Positions 49,762 through 58,048 are shown, numbered from the stretch's first letter. The stretch: 64,000 nucleotides of DNA from JBEDUK01 sp963781595 (GCA_963781595.1 CAWAGG010000006.1:1116001-1180000); one strand, 5' to 3'. The notes: generated by a model from the letters alone, not told the origin. Translations and numbers: made by a program.

Positions 49762-50560
49762 CTACGCCGTGAGCGCCACCGCCGCCTCGCTCGTGTGCGT
49801 GACGAACGTCAGCGACTCCTGGAAGTACAGCTCGATCCGCGTGGCATCGTGCGAGAGGTAGCCGATCGAGAGGTCCTCGCCGACGTGCAGCGCGAAGTCA
49901 CCGCCCCGCGTCGAGAGCACGAACGCGCCGTCGATGGCGGGAGCCCAGAGGATCTCGCCGTCGACGAGCCGCGCCAGGTGCTCGTGGATCGGGAAACCGT
50001 GGTCGGAGGTCTCGCTGACGAGGGTGTACGCGTCGGCGCTGAGGGCAACCGAATACGGTCCGTTGACGCCCGCTAGCCGCAGGGAGCTGACGGCCTGGCT
50101 GATGACGTTCGGGTAGGTCGAGGGCGTCATCGGGCAGCGCCAGGGCGGGGTTCGACGAGCTCTCCCGGATGCCCGCAACGCCGGCCGCCGCGTAGCCCTC
50201 GAACACGGTGCGATCCTCGGCGAAGGCGACGACCTTCGCGGCGTCCTTCACCGGCTGCCAGTCGGAGTCCTGGGCGCCGCGTTCGACGTCGTCGACGGCT
50301 TGGCGGTCCACGGTGAAGGGAACTCGCAGTTCGACGATCGGCAGGGACGTCCGGGCGCGCGCGATGACACCGTCGCTCGGGGGGTCGATGTCGCTGAGGT
50401 GACCGGTCCCCGCCGCCGCCAGGGTCGGACCGCTCGGCCCGACCACGTCCACGACGCGCCGGCCCGCGACGTGGCGCTCGAATGTGCGCCTGGCTTCCTC
50501 CTCGATCGCGGCCCACGCGGCGTCGGAGATGGGGGCGAGTTCGCGATGCAGGTTGTTCAT
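49762..50560 (-). pseudogene. Encapsulin shell protein, single-base frameshift
   Basis: Encapsulins (HK97 fold) build nanocompartments around cargo enzymes. From the ATG at 50560 the first frame gives MNNLHRELAPISDAAWAAIEEEA, GRRVVDVVGP, LRVPFTVDRQAVDDVERGAQDSDWQPVKDAA and VFEGYAAAGVAGIRESSSNPAL. After about 50126 the sequence continues in another frame: YPNVISQAVSSLRLAGVNGPY, ETSDHGFPIHEHL, VDGEILWAPAIDGAFVLSTRGGDF, LSIGYLSHD and LYFQESLTF. Removing one base near 50125 gives a normal 265-residue encapsulin. The ATG shares a base with the stop of the DyP cargo gene (TGATG). Confidence 0.88.
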
Positions 50561-51615
50561 CAGGGAATGCTCCTCTTCTTCAGGTCGCCGATACCCAGGG
50601 AACCGTCTGGTACGACATCGGACGCCGGGGGCGTGCTCGCCGAGTCCGCGCCGTCCGGCGCCGGCGGCTCGGGCAGGTCGTCGAGGAAGTCGGCGGTCGG
50701 CACGAAGAAGAGCGTCCCCGTGAGCGCCGTGGAGAAGTCGAGGATACGGTCGGTGTTCCCGGGCGGGTTTCCGATGAACATGTTCTCGAGCATCCTCTCG
50801 GTCACGCTCGGCGTCGCCGAGTAGCCGATGAAGTAGGTCCCGAATTCCCCGCGCCCGACCGTGCCGAATGCCATGTTCTCGCGAACGATCTGCCGCTGGG
50901 TGCCGTCCGGTTCCGTGATCGTGTTCAGGGCCACGTGGGAGTCGCCGGGCTTGACGTCGTCGGGGAGCTCGATGTCGGACAGCTTGGTCCGGCCGATCGC
51001 CCGCTCCTGCGCCTCCACGGGCAGCGCGTTCCACGCCGCGATGTCGTGCACGTACTTCTGCACGATGACGTAGGTTCCCCCGGCGAAGTCCGGGTCCTGC
51101 TCGCCGATGAAGGCCGCGGCGCTGGCCGCCAGGCCGCTCGGGTTCTCGGTCCCGTCGACGAAGCCCAGCAGGTCGCGTTCGTCGAAGTACCGGAACCCAT
51201 ACACCTCGTCCTCGACCGTCACCGACCCGGCGAGCCGGTCCATGATGCGGGCCGCGAGCTCGAAGCACAGGTCGGCCTGGCCGGCGCGGATGTGGAAGAG
51301 CAGATCGCCCGGCGTCGACACCGCCTGGTGCCTGCGGCCGGCCAGCTCACGGAACGGGTGCAGGTCGGCGGGCCGCGGTCCGGTGAAGAGCCGGTCCCAG
51401 GCGGCCGACCCCACGCCCGCGACGCAGCTGAGCGCCCCTGCAGGCATACGGAAGCCGACGGCGCGCCGCAATCCGGCCAGATCCGCGAGCAGGTCGCGAG
51501 CGATCCGTTCGGCGCCGTGATCGATGGTCACGACGAGGAAGATCGCCGCCTCGCTGGGCGGGCCCAGGACCGGCTGGGTTTCGGCCGGCCGGCCCGGTTG
51601 GTTCGGCCCCGTCAT
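50560..51615 (-). CDS. Dye-decolorizing peroxidase with encapsulin targeting peptide
   Basis: Heme peroxidase of the DyP family, 351 residues. Seen are the heme-distal GFVDGTENPSG motif with its catalytic Asp, the Arg-bearing VALNTITEPDGTQRQIVRENMAFG, and YFIGYSATPSVTERMLENMFIG. A proline/serine-rich linker leads to the C-terminal DGSLGIGDLKKRSIP, an unmistakable encapsulin cargo-loading peptide. It is the first gene of the pair, with an AAGGAGAA site, and is coupled to the encapsulin by TGATG. The heme-proximal His probably lies in the FHIRAGQADLCFEL region. Confidence 0.95.
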   Translation of the reverse strand: MTGPNQPGRPAETQPVLGPPSEAAIFLVVTIDHGAERIARDLLADLAGLRRAVGFRMPAGALSCVAGVGSAAWDRLFTGPRPADLHPFRELAGRRHQAVSTPGDLLFHIRAGQADLCFELAARIMDRLAGSVTVEDEVYGFRYFDERDLLGFVDGTENPSGLAASAAAFIGEQDPDFAGGTYVIVQKYVHDIAAWNALPVEAQERAIGRTKLSDIELPDDVKPGDSHVALNTITEPDGTQRQIVRENMAFGTVGRGEFGTYFIGYSATPSVTERMLENMFIGNPPGNTDRILDFSTALTGTLFFVPTADFLDDLPEPPAPDGADSASTPPASDVVPDGSLGIGDLKKRSIP

Positions 51616-51710
51616 GGGCGCGTTCTCCTTGCCGGAAGGAGCGGATGTGGCCGCCCAGCCTAGCGGACGGCGCCGAGTCGGGCTCGGTAGCCGGGGATAG
51701 TAAGGTGTCT

Positions 51711-52037
51711 TTACGAACTGGTCGTCGGGCTCACCGGCGGCGATGCGGCGGGAGCGGTCCGCGTGCGCCATTTCGGCATCGGGAGCGGCCAGCCCATGAT
51801 GAGCCACCGGACCGTCTCGGGTGCTTCGTGCGACGGCCGAGCGATCCTCATCCGCCTGCGGGCGATCGCGAGCGTGATCGAGATGACGGCCCCGAACGCG
51901 ACCGTCGCGACCATCAGCGCGACGGGCGCATCGGCTCCTCGCTGCAGCGGGTCGGCTCGCGGGAGCCAGCAGCCGGCCACGTAGAGCGAGACGGGGAACG
52001 CCAGCAGGGCGAGGGCGTCGAGCAGGCGCCGGAGCAT
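51711..52037 (-). CDS. Small membrane protein of unknown function
   Basis: A 108-residue protein with two predicted helices (LLDALALLAFPVSLYVAGCWL and VALMVATVAFGAVISITLAIA) and a basic, proline-rich C-terminal tail. No family recognised. TACGGT (minus strand, 52047-52052) ends 9 bases before the ATG, the leaderless pattern, and supports this start. It diverges from the fluoride-riboswitch operon. Confidence 0.55.
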   Translation of the reverse strand: MLRRLLDALALLAFPVSLYVAGCWLPRADPLQRGADAPVALMVATVAFGAVISITLAIARRRMRIARPSHEAPETVRWLIMGWPLPMPKWRTRTAPAASPPVSPTTSS

Positions 52038-52046
52038 GACCGACCA

Positions 52047-52052
52047 ACCGTA
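52047..52052 (-). promoter_or_regulatory. -10 box for the small membrane protein
   Basis: Minus-strand TACGGT, 9 bases before the ATG at 52037. Confidence 0.4.
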
Positions 52053-52058
52053 CACCTC

Positions 52059-52064
52059 TATGCT
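52059..52064 (+). promoter_or_regulatory. -10 box of the fluoride operon
   Basis: TATGCT just ahead of the riboswitch places the transcription start at about 52070, the first bases of the aptamer. Confidence 0.5.
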
Positions 52065-52068
52065 TCCG

Positions 52069-52118
52069 GCGGGCGATGGGGCTCGCCTCGAACCGCCGAC
52101 CCGGCTGATGGCTCCTAC
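52069..52118 (+). promoter_or_regulatory. Fluoride riboswitch (crcB motif)
   Basis: Conserved blocks in order: GGCGATGGGGCTCGCC (52072-52087), AACCGCC (52091-52097), GGCTGATGGCTCCTAC (52103-52118). These match the crcB-motif pattern with its pseudoknot. The ribosome-binding site GGGAGG starts 10 bases later and no terminator follows, so fluoride probably frees translation of crcB. Confidence 0.9.
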
Positions 52119-52138
52119 GGTGACGATGGGAGGCTGAT

Positions 52139-52513
52139 GTGCGGACATGGGTGGGGATCGGGGTGGCGGGCGCACTCGGGGCGCTCGCACGGTACGGGCT
52201 CGACGGGTTCGTCGCCCGCCGTTCGACGTCCGCGTTCCCGTGGGGAACGTTCGTCGTGAACGTCACCGGGTCGTTCCTCCTGGGGCTCGTGTTCACGGTG
52301 CTGACCGAGCGTGCGTCGGTCTCGCCATCGCTCCGCTCCGCGATCACGATCGGCCTGCTGGGCGCGTACACGACGTTCTCGACGCTGTCGCTCGAGACGT
52401 ACCGGCTGGTCGAGGACGGGGCGTACGCGCTGGCGGCCGCGAACGGACTGGGGAGCCTGGCGGCGGGCCTGCTCGCGGTCTACGTCGGCACCGTCGTGGG
52501 GAGGGCGATCTGA
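52139..52513 (+). CDS. crcB: Fluoride ion channel Fluc/CrcB
   Basis: A 124-residue four-helix membrane protein that dimerises into a fluoride-selective channel. It shows GVAGALGALARYGLDG, PWGTFVVNVTGSFLLGLVFT with the pore Asn and TGSF, and IGLLGAYTTFSTLSLETYRLVEDG with the Phe box (TTFSTLS). The GTG at 52139 follows GGGAGG and the fluoride riboswitch. One base separates its stop from the next gene. Confidence 0.95.
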   Translation: MRTWVGIGVAGALGALARYGLDGFVARRSTSAFPWGTFVVNVTGSFLLGLVFTVLTERASVSPSLRSAITIGLLGAYTTFSTLSLETYRLVEDGAYALAAANGLGSLAAGLLAVYVGTVVGRAI

Positions 52514-52514
52514 G

Positions 52515-52859
52515 ATGCGGATGGAGGGCGAAGGGACGCTGCTGCGGATCTTCATCGGCGAATCCGACACGTGGCACGGCGTGCCGCTCTACGAGGCGAT
52601 CGTCAAGCGCGTCCGGGCCGAAGGCCTGGCCGGTGCGACGGTGCTTCGGGGCATCGAGGGGTTCGGCGCGGATTCGAGGCTGCACACGTCGCGGATCCTC
52701 CGGCTCTCGGAGGACCTTCCCGTGGTCGTCGAGATCGTGGACGTGTCGGAGAACATCGAACGGGTGCTCCCGTTCCTCGACGAGATGGTCGGCGAGGGCA
52801 TGGTCACGACCGAACGCGTCCACGTGATCGCGTATCGCGGTTCCGCCCGGCCCGGCTAG
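52515..52859 (+). CDS. DUF190 family protein (fluoride-operon partner)
   Basis: A 114-residue PII-like ferredoxin-fold protein: LLRIFIGESDTWHGVPLYEAIVKRVRAEGLAGATVLRGIEGFGADSRLHTSRILRLSEDLPVVVEIVD followed by RVLPFLDEMVGEGMVTTERV. DUF190 proteins are common next to crcB and may regulate the channel. It starts two bases after the crcB stop. Confidence 0.9.
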   Translation: MRMEGEGTLLRIFIGESDTWHGVPLYEAIVKRVRAEGLAGATVLRGIEGFGADSRLHTSRILRLSEDLPVVVEIVDVSENIERVLPFLDEMVGEGMVTTERVHVIAYRGSARPG

Positions 52860-52926
52860 GAACGTCGCCGGACCGCGGAGGGCCGGAAGGGTCGGCCCAG
52901 GTCCCTCGGTCGCGCCGCGCGCCGCG

Positions 52927-53391
52927 TCACCGCCGACGGCGCGCTTCCGCCTTCGTCATGAACGGGTCGCGTTCGACCATGACCCGGACGTGCGAGCCGC
53001 GGGCGACGTCGTCCGCTCCGTCGTCGACCGTGAACCGGAACGTCAGCTTGCGATCCTCCCCTGGATCCAGTCCCACGCTGAGACGAACGGTTGCCCCCGC
53101 CGGCGTCGGTGCTTCGTGCTGCAGGTCGAACGACACGCCGACGGTCGTGAGTCGCTGCGGCAACCGTTCGCGCAGCATCGCGACCGCCGCCTCTTCGACC
53201 AGCCGAACGATCGCGGGCGACGCGAGGACCGGCAGATCGCCCGAGCCGACGTTCTCGGCCGTCAGTTCGGCGGTGACCTCGACGTCGACCGTCGCCGTGC
53301 CGCCGTCGACGAGCGAGGCGGGACGACGCCGCTCGCGGAACGCCACGAACGCCTCGTCCTGGTCGCTTCCATCGGGTCCGGGGGCCGGCAC
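52927..53391 (-). CDS. FlK-like hotdog thioesterase
   Basis: A 154-residue hotdog-fold protein resembling fluoroacetyl-CoA thioesterase FlK: VLASPAIVRLVEEAAVAMLRERLPQRLTTVGVSFDLQHEAPTPAGATVRLSVGL. FlK uses Thr, Glu and His; here the Glu (LVEEA) and His (DLQHEA) are kept and the Thr position is Ser (ASPAI). Such proteins are widespread and most are not tested on fluoroacetyl-CoA. The GTG at 53391 is preceded by TAGCCT with a 7-base gap (leaderless). It is convergent with the fluoride operon, 67 bases away. Confidence 0.72.
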   Translation of the reverse strand: MPAPGPDGSDQDEAFVAFRERRRPASLVDGGTATVDVEVTAELTAENVGSGDLPVLASPAIVRLVEEAAVAMLRERLPQRLTTVGVSFDLQHEAPTPAGATVRLSVGLDPGEDRKLTFRFTVDDGADDVARGSHVRVMVERDPFMTKAEARRRR

Positions 53392-53397
53392 GGTCGC

Positions 53398-53404
53398 TAG
53401 GCTA
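53398..53404. promoter_or_regulatory. Overlapping divergent -10 boxes
   Basis: The stretch CTAGGCTAG (53397-53405) gives TAGGCT on the plus strand (53398-53403) and TAGCCT on the minus strand (53399-53404). It can serve the membrane-protein operon to the right and the thioesterase to the left, but hardly both at once. Confidence 0.4.
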
Positions 53405-53441
53405 GGGCCGTGATCCCGGGGACCGCAACGGCGGACGACTC

Positions 53442-54239
53442 GTGACCGGCCCGGCCGGAGTGATGGCGCTCGTCCTGGCCGAGACCGCGGCGGGCGCCGC
53501 CGGCTTCCTGTTCCTCACGCCGCTCTGGAGGGAGGTGAAGCCTGGGTTCTTCTACCTCACGGGTTCGATCGTGCTGGCGCTGGCGCTCGGCGCGGCGGGT
53601 TCGGCGAACGCGGCGCTCGCGCCGGACGCCCCGGCCGGGTCCGGCCTGCCCGTCGCGATGGCGCTGGCGCTCGCGGCGGCCACGGGGCTCTGGCTCGTCC
53701 TGATGCTGGCGAAGCAACGAGCGGTGGCGCGCTGGCTCGGGATCGCCACGGTCGCGCTGTCGGTCGCGATGTTGTGGACGTTCGCGGATGTGGCCGACGA
53801 GTCGACGCTCCTGGCGTTCTTCCAACTCCTCGCCGGCGCGTTGTTCACGGGGGCCGTGCTGGACGGTCTGCTGCTCGGGCACTGGTACCTCACCGACCGC
53901 AAACTGCCGCGCGGCCCCATCAACCGGATGACGTGGGCACTCCTGCTGGCGGTCGGGATCGAGGCGGTCGCGGTGGCGCTGGGGGGGTTCGGGAGCTTCG
54001 GTTCGCCGACCGCCGCCGGTGCGAGCTCGTCGCTCAGCCCGATCTTCACGCTGGCCGGCGTGGCGTCGTGGATCGCGATCGGCATGGTCGGCACGACGGC
54101 GCTGATCGCGTTGTTCATCAAGGCGACCCTGCGCGGCGAGCGCCCGAGCGCGGTCCAGTCCGCGACCGGGTTCTTCTACCTCGCGGTGATCACCGCGTTC
54201 ACGGCCGAGCTCGCGGCGAAGGTCAAGTTCCTCCCGTGA
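53442..54239 (+). CDS. Multi-pass membrane protein of unknown function
   Basis: A 265-residue protein with about seven helices (for example VMALVLAETAAGAAGFLFLTPLW, VAMLWTFADVADESTLLAFFQLLAGALFTGAVL). A conserved-looking loop LLLGHWYLTDRKLPRGPINRMTWALL carries His and charged residues inside the membrane region, reminiscent of heme- or quinone-handling proteins, but I cannot name a family. GTG at 53442 is the start; an ATG seven codons on is possible. It overlaps the CPBP gene (GTGA). Confidence 0.75.
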   Translation: MTGPAGVMALVLAETAAGAAGFLFLTPLWREVKPGFFYLTGSIVLALALGAAGSANAALAPDAPAGSGLPVAMALALAAATGLWLVLMLAKQRAVARWLGIATVALSVAMLWTFADVADESTLLAFFQLLAGALFTGAVLDGLLLGHWYLTDRKLPRGPINRMTWALLLAVGIEAVAVALGGFGSFGSPTAAGASSSLSPIFTLAGVASWIAIGMVGTTALIALFIKATLRGERPSAVQSATGFFYLAVITAFTAELAAKVKFLP

Positions 54240-54919
54240 CCGTCCTGGCGACCTGCGCATGCTCCAGCAACGCCGTGATCGTCACGTTGATGGTCGTCGG
54301 CCTCGTCGCGACCGGCGTCGGCTGGTTCCTCGTGACGCGTCGCGGCGCGTCGATCTGGGTCGTGTTCGCCGGGCTGAACGGCGTGCTCGGGGTCGCGTCG
54401 CTGGCGACCGGGACGGTCGTCTGGTCGGCGGACTACCGCCTCGGCGCCGCCGCGCTGATCGGGCTGGTCTTCGGGCTCGTGCTGTACGGCGCAACGGTCG
54501 CGTTCGTCATCTTCGTGCGCCGGTGGCCGGCGTTCTCGAAGAACGTGACCGCGCTGTACGAACGCGGCGGGGGGGTGTCGCTGCTCCAGGGGCTGATCCT
54601 GTCCGCGGGGATCGCCGCGCCGGGCGAGGAGCTGTTCTGGCGCGGCCTGTTCCAGCAGCACATCCTGCAGAACCACGGCCGCGGCCCGGCCGCGCTCGGG
54701 TCGTGGGTCGGCTACATCGCGGCGAGCGCCGTCAGCCTCAGCCTGCCGATCACGGCCGCGGCGATCGTCGGCGGAGGCGTCTGGGTGCTGCTCGCGGCCT
54801 GGACCGGCGGGGTCCTGGCAAGCGTCGTGTGTCACGCACTGTGGACCGGCCTGATGCTGGCGTTCCCGCCGCCGGGCGGTGTCCGGCCCTCCGAGGAGCC
54901 GTCCGAGGAGGCCGCGTGA
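54236..54919 (+). CDS. CPBP-family intramembrane metalloprotease
   Basis: A 227-residue membrane protein with about seven helices. The CAAX-protease/bacteriocin-processing motif is APGEELFWRGLFQQHI (Glu-Glu-x-x-x-Arg), and a later His lies in SVVCHALWTGL. It starts at the GTG of a GTGA overlap and ends in another, so it is coupled to neighbours on both sides. Confidence 0.88.
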   Translation: MTVLATCACSSNAVIVTLMVVGLVATGVGWFLVTRRGASIWVVFAGLNGVLGVASLATGTVVWSADYRLGAAALIGLVFGLVLYGATVAFVIFVRRWPAFSKNVTALYERGGGVSLLQGLILSAGIAAPGEELFWRGLFQQHILQNHGRGPAALGSWVGYIAASAVSLSLPITAAAIVGGGVWVLLAAWTGGVLASVVCHALWTGLMLAFPPPGGVRPSEEPSEEAA

Positions 54920-55929
54920 AGCGCTCGGAGATGCCGCCGCTGGCGAAGGGCATCCTGGCCGACGGCGAGTTCTGCTACGTCGCGGCCGTGACGCCGTTCG
55001 GCCCGCACCTCACGCCGGTCGTCTACGCGTTGGACGGCGGCCGGCTGTGGCTCACGACCGCGCGCGGCTCGGTCAAGGCGCGAGCCTGGAAGACCGAACC
55101 TCGCGTCGCCGGGATGGTGCGGGTCGGTGAGCGCGCCGTCGTCTTCCGCGGCACGGTCACGACATACGATGCGCTGGACCCTTTCACGTGGCCGTCCGCG
55201 GTCGTCTCGACCCCGCGCATCGGCAGGGCCGCGACGAGATTCTCCATGAAGAACGCCAGGTTCTTCTTCGGCTACGCCCGGGATGCCTACCGCGTGCCAC
55301 TCGCATGGGCGCCGCCGGGCCGCGTCTTCGCGGCCGTCGATCCGACCGAGGCTCGCGTCGTGGACCTGGCCGAGGGGACCGTCGAGGACGGCTGGGGTGC
55401 GTGGGCCCGCGGGTTCGAACCCGCCTCGTCGTTCGCCCCGGCCTCCGGCGCACGGTCCGTCGACGCGCTGATCCCCGAGGATCTCACCGACGCCCTCGGC
55501 GCGTCGGGCGACGGCGTGCTCGCGACGCACGTCGACACCGACGGTGGCGCGCTGGTCACGGTGGTGCCGGTGGGGTGGCGGCGGGTCCGTGGCGCCTACG
55601 AGGCGCGGCTCCCCATGCCGGTCGCGGAGCTGACCCGGGCCGGAGCGACGGTGCGTGCGGCGCTCACGATCGACCGTGCCTCGGCGTGGCGCGCCGCCGA
55701 GATGCGCGGCATCCTCCTGCGCGGCGAGGCCGAGACGTTCGCGCCCGGCATCACGAAGGGCGGTGCGGGAGCGCTGCGCGCGCGGGTCGGCGACGGGGAA
55801 GCGCTCGTCCGTCTGGCGCCGGAGCGGGCGGTCTGGTGGGAGGGCTGGACCAGCGGGACGGTCGCGAGGCCGGCGGCCCGGCGCGCACGACCCCAACGGC
55901 CCCAACGGCGCGCGGCGAAGGCGGGGTAG
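54916..55929 (+). CDS. Pyridoxamine 5'-phosphate oxidase-like split-barrel protein
   Basis: A 337-residue protein whose first 150 residues form a flavin/F420-binding split barrel: LADGEFCYVAAVTPFGPHLTPVVYALDGGRLWLTTARGSVKARAWKTEPRVAGMV. The remaining half (VDALIPEDLTDALGASGDGVLATHVDTDGGALVTVVPVGWRRV ...) looks like a second, degenerate barrel. The basic Arg/Pro-rich C-terminus is low complexity. GTG start in a GTGA overlap. Substrate unknown. Confidence 0.8.
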   Translation: MKRSEMPPLAKGILADGEFCYVAAVTPFGPHLTPVVYALDGGRLWLTTARGSVKARAWKTEPRVAGMVRVGERAVVFRGTVTTYDALDPFTWPSAVVSTPRIGRAATRFSMKNARFFFGYARDAYRVPLAWAPPGRVFAAVDPTEARVVDLAEGTVEDGWGAWARGFEPASSFAPASGARSVDALIPEDLTDALGASGDGVLATHVDTDGGALVTVVPVGWRRVRGAYEARLPMPVAELTRAGATVRAALTIDRASAWRAAEMRGILLRGEAETFAPGITKGGAGALRARVGDGEALVRLAPERAVWWEGWTSGTVARPAARRARPQRPQRRAAKAG

Positions 55930-55932
55930 CCG

Positions 55933-56379
55933 ATGCCCGTCCTTCAGACCGAGGTCGACGTCGAAGCCCCGCCCGAGCGTGTGTGGGGCGTCGTCTCCGA
56001 TCCGCGGAACCTCCCGCAATGGGACCGTCATGTCATCGCGGTTCGGGGCGTGCCGGCGGGCGGCCTCGACGTCGGCACCAGCTATACGACCGACATCCGG
56101 TTCATGGGCGTCACGGTCCACGTGCACGCCACGGTGGTTGATCTCCAGCCCGAACACACCGCGAAGGTGCATCTGTCCGGCCCCGTCGACGCTGTGGTCG
56201 AGACGATGCTGGAGGCGATCGACGGCGACCGGACGCGGCTCGCACAGAAGGTCGACTACCGGTTCGCCGGTGGTCCGCTTGGGCTGTTCGCGGCCGAGGC
56301 CGTGCGGAGCCTGGGCGCGGTCAGCGTCCTTCGGCGCGGTGTGCTGGCGCAGAAGCGACAGGCCGAGCAGGGCGAGTGA
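55933..56379 (+). CDS. SRPBCC (START-like) protein
   Basis: A 148-residue ligand-binding helix-grip protein, VLQTEVDVEAPPERVWGVVSDPRNLPQWDRHVIAVRGVPAGGLDVGTSYTTDIRFMG, the usual polyketide-cyclase/dehydrase pattern. Three bases separate it from the PNPOx-like gene, so it probably belongs to the same transcript. Confidence 0.85.
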   Translation: MPVLQTEVDVEAPPERVWGVVSDPRNLPQWDRHVIAVRGVPAGGLDVGTSYTTDIRFMGVTVHVHATVVDLQPEHTAKVHLSGPVDAVVETMLEAIDGDRTRLAQKVDYRFAGGPLGLFAAEAVRSLGAVSVLRRGVLAQKRQAEQGE

Positions 56380-56437
56380 TCGGCCGCCGGCGAGGGCTCC
56401 GCGCGAGCGAACCTCGATGTGCCGAGCCGGCCGCATG

Positions 56438-56443
56438 TAGGCT
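56438..56443 (+). promoter_or_regulatory. -10 box for leaderless PAP2 transcript
   Basis: TAGGCT ends 9 bases before the ATG at 56453; no ribosome-binding site. Confidence 0.5.
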
Positions 56444-56452
56444 CTGGCCCCG

Positions 56453-57049
56453 ATGGATCGGAGGGAGCTCGCGCGCGCCGGACTGCTCGCGGGGGCCGCG
56501 CTCGCCGTGGCCGCGGTCTCGTCGCTCCCCTCCGGCGCCCGGGCGGACCGCGCGGCCTTCGACGCGCTGAACCGCGGCCATGGGCCATCGCCTGACGCGC
56601 TCTTCGAGGGGATCACCGAGCTGGGTTCGATCGTGGCCTCGGCGGGTGCGGCCGGCGTGCTCGCGCTCGCCGGTCGGCGCCGGGCCGCCGTCGAGGCGCT
56701 CGGCGCCGCGTCGGTGATGTGGTTCGTGGGACAGGCCGCGAAGGAGCTGATCCTACGTCCCCGCCCCTACGAGGCCGGTGGATCGCGGCGGCTGATCGGC
56801 AAGCCGAAAGGCACCTCGTGGCCGAGCAGCCACCCGGCCGTGATCTCGGCGTTCCTGACCGTCGCCGCCCGCCGGCTGGGTATCGGTCCCGGCGCGCGCG
56901 CCGGGCTGGCGGCCCTCGCGGCGCTCGTCGGGGTCTCTCGCGTGTACGTCGGCGTCCACTACCCGTCGGACGTCGTCGGCGGGTTGCTGCTGGGGCGAGC
57001 CGTCGCCGACGCGTGGACCGCATCCGTCCCGACGCGCGCCCTCGGCTAG
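56453..57049 (+). CDS. PAP2-family membrane phosphatase
   Basis: A 198-residue integral membrane phosphatase. The three catalytic motifs are present: KELILRPRPYE, SWPSSHPAVISAF and SRVYVGVHYPSDVVGG with the nucleophilic His. Relatives remove phosphates from undecaprenyl diphosphate or lipids. Start supported by the -10 box just upstream. Confidence 0.92.
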   Translation: MDRRELARAGLLAGAALAVAAVSSLPSGARADRAAFDALNRGHGPSPDALFEGITELGSIVASAGAAGVLALAGRRRAAVEALGAASVMWFVGQAAKELILRPRPYEAGGSRRLIGKPKGTSWPSSHPAVISAFLTVAARRLGIGPGARAGLAALAALVGVSRVYVGVHYPSDVVGGLLLGRAVADAWTASVPTRALG

Positions 57050-57052
57050 AGT
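57047..57052 (+). promoter_or_regulatory. -10 box for leaderless lgt transcript
   Basis: TAGAGT ends 9 bases before the ATG at 57062. It overlaps the PAP2 stop codon (TAG at 57047-57049). Confidence 0.5.
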
Positions 57053-57061
57053 TCGTCGGAG

Positions 57062-58048
57062 ATGCTGCGCTCCCTCGCCTCGTTCCCCCACGATCTGACC
57101 GTGCTCGCTGCGATCGGGTGGAGGGTGCTCGACCGCTTCCACATCGGCAGCCGGTTCGCGATCTCCCCGCACGGGGTGGGGATCGCGATGGGGTACCTGG
57201 CCGGCGCGTTCGTCCTGACCCACGAGGGCACGAAGCGCGGTATCCCGGAGCGCGCGATCAACTCGCTGGTCTTCTGGGGCCTGATCGGCGCGATCGTCGG
57301 GGCCCGGATCGGCTACGTGATCACGCACGCGTCGCAGTTCAACAGCGTCGGTGACGTCCTGGCCGTCTACCGCGGCGGGATCAGCCTGATCGGCGGCATC
57401 ATCGGCTGGGTCGTCGCGGCGATCCCCGTGGTCCGTTCGTACCATCTCCGCGTGCTGCCGACGTTCGACGCCGCGGCGATGCCACTCGGGGTCGGCGTCG
57501 TGGTCGGACGCGTCGGCGACCTGATCATCGGCGACCACCTCGGGACGCCGACCAACTTCTTCCTGGCGTTCCGGTACTGGGGCGGGAACCTGTCCGGCTA
57601 CGACTGCACGTCGTTCGCCGGAACGTGCACGACGCAGCTCTCGCACGGCCGCACGCAGGTCATCACGCATGCCGATGCGCGGCTGTTCGACGCGAACTTC
57701 CACCAGATCGCGCACGGGATCGGCGTGAACCAGACCGCCATGTACGACTGGCTGTCGGCGATGGGCCTGACCCTGTTCCTCCTGTGGTTGATGCAGCGGG
57801 AGCGCCGAACGGGCATCCTCACGATCGCGTTCGTGATCTGGTACGCGTCCGCGCGACTGATCACGGACTTCCTGCGGGTGGAGAACCGGTTCCTCGGCCT
57901 GACGGGGAGCCAGTGGGCGAGCATCGGGGCGATCGTGCTGTGCCTGGTGATCCTTGGGTGGATCCGCAGGCGGCCTCCGCCCGAGCCGGTCGAGGACGTC
58001 GCGCCGGAGGACGCCGCATCCGAGGATGCCGCGCCGGCCGAGGCGTAA
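57062..58048 (+). CDS. lgt: Prolipoprotein diacylglyceryl transferase (Lgt)
   Basis: Seven-helix membrane enzyme of 328 residues that adds diacylglycerol to lipobox Cys residues, such as those in the two substrate-binding proteins and the cupredoxin in this window. Seen are ISPHGVGIAMGYLAGAFV, GARIGYVITHASQF, YRGGISLIGGIIG and VGRVGDLIIGDHLGTPTN, the Lgt signature with Asp where Asn is common, and RLITDFLRVENRFLGLTGSQW. The C-terminal acidic/Ala tail is variable. The loop after the signature is longer than in E. coli. Confidence 0.9.
   Translation: MLRSLASFPHDLTVLAAIGWRVLDRFHIGSRFAISPHGVGIAMGYLAGAFVLTHEGTKRGIPERAINSLVFWGLIGAIVGARIGYVITHASQFNSVGDVLAVYRGGISLIGGIIGWVVAAIPVVRSYHLRVLPTFDAAAMPLGVGVVVGRVGDLIIGDHLGTPTNFFLAFRYWGGNLSGYDCTSFAGTCTTQLSHGRTQVITHADARLFDANFHQIAHGIGVNQTAMYDWLSAMGLTLFLLWLMQRERRTGILTIAFVIWYASARLITDFLRVENRFLGLTGSQWASIGAIVLCLVILGWIRRRPPPEPVEDVAPEDAASEDAAPAEA

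Noticed and set aside
51660..52371. N-terminal extension of the DyP frame up to 52371
   Set aside because: The extension is Arg/Pro-rich and crosses the promoter and gene for the small membrane protein. The ATG at 51615 has an AAGGAGAA site and gives a normal DyP length.
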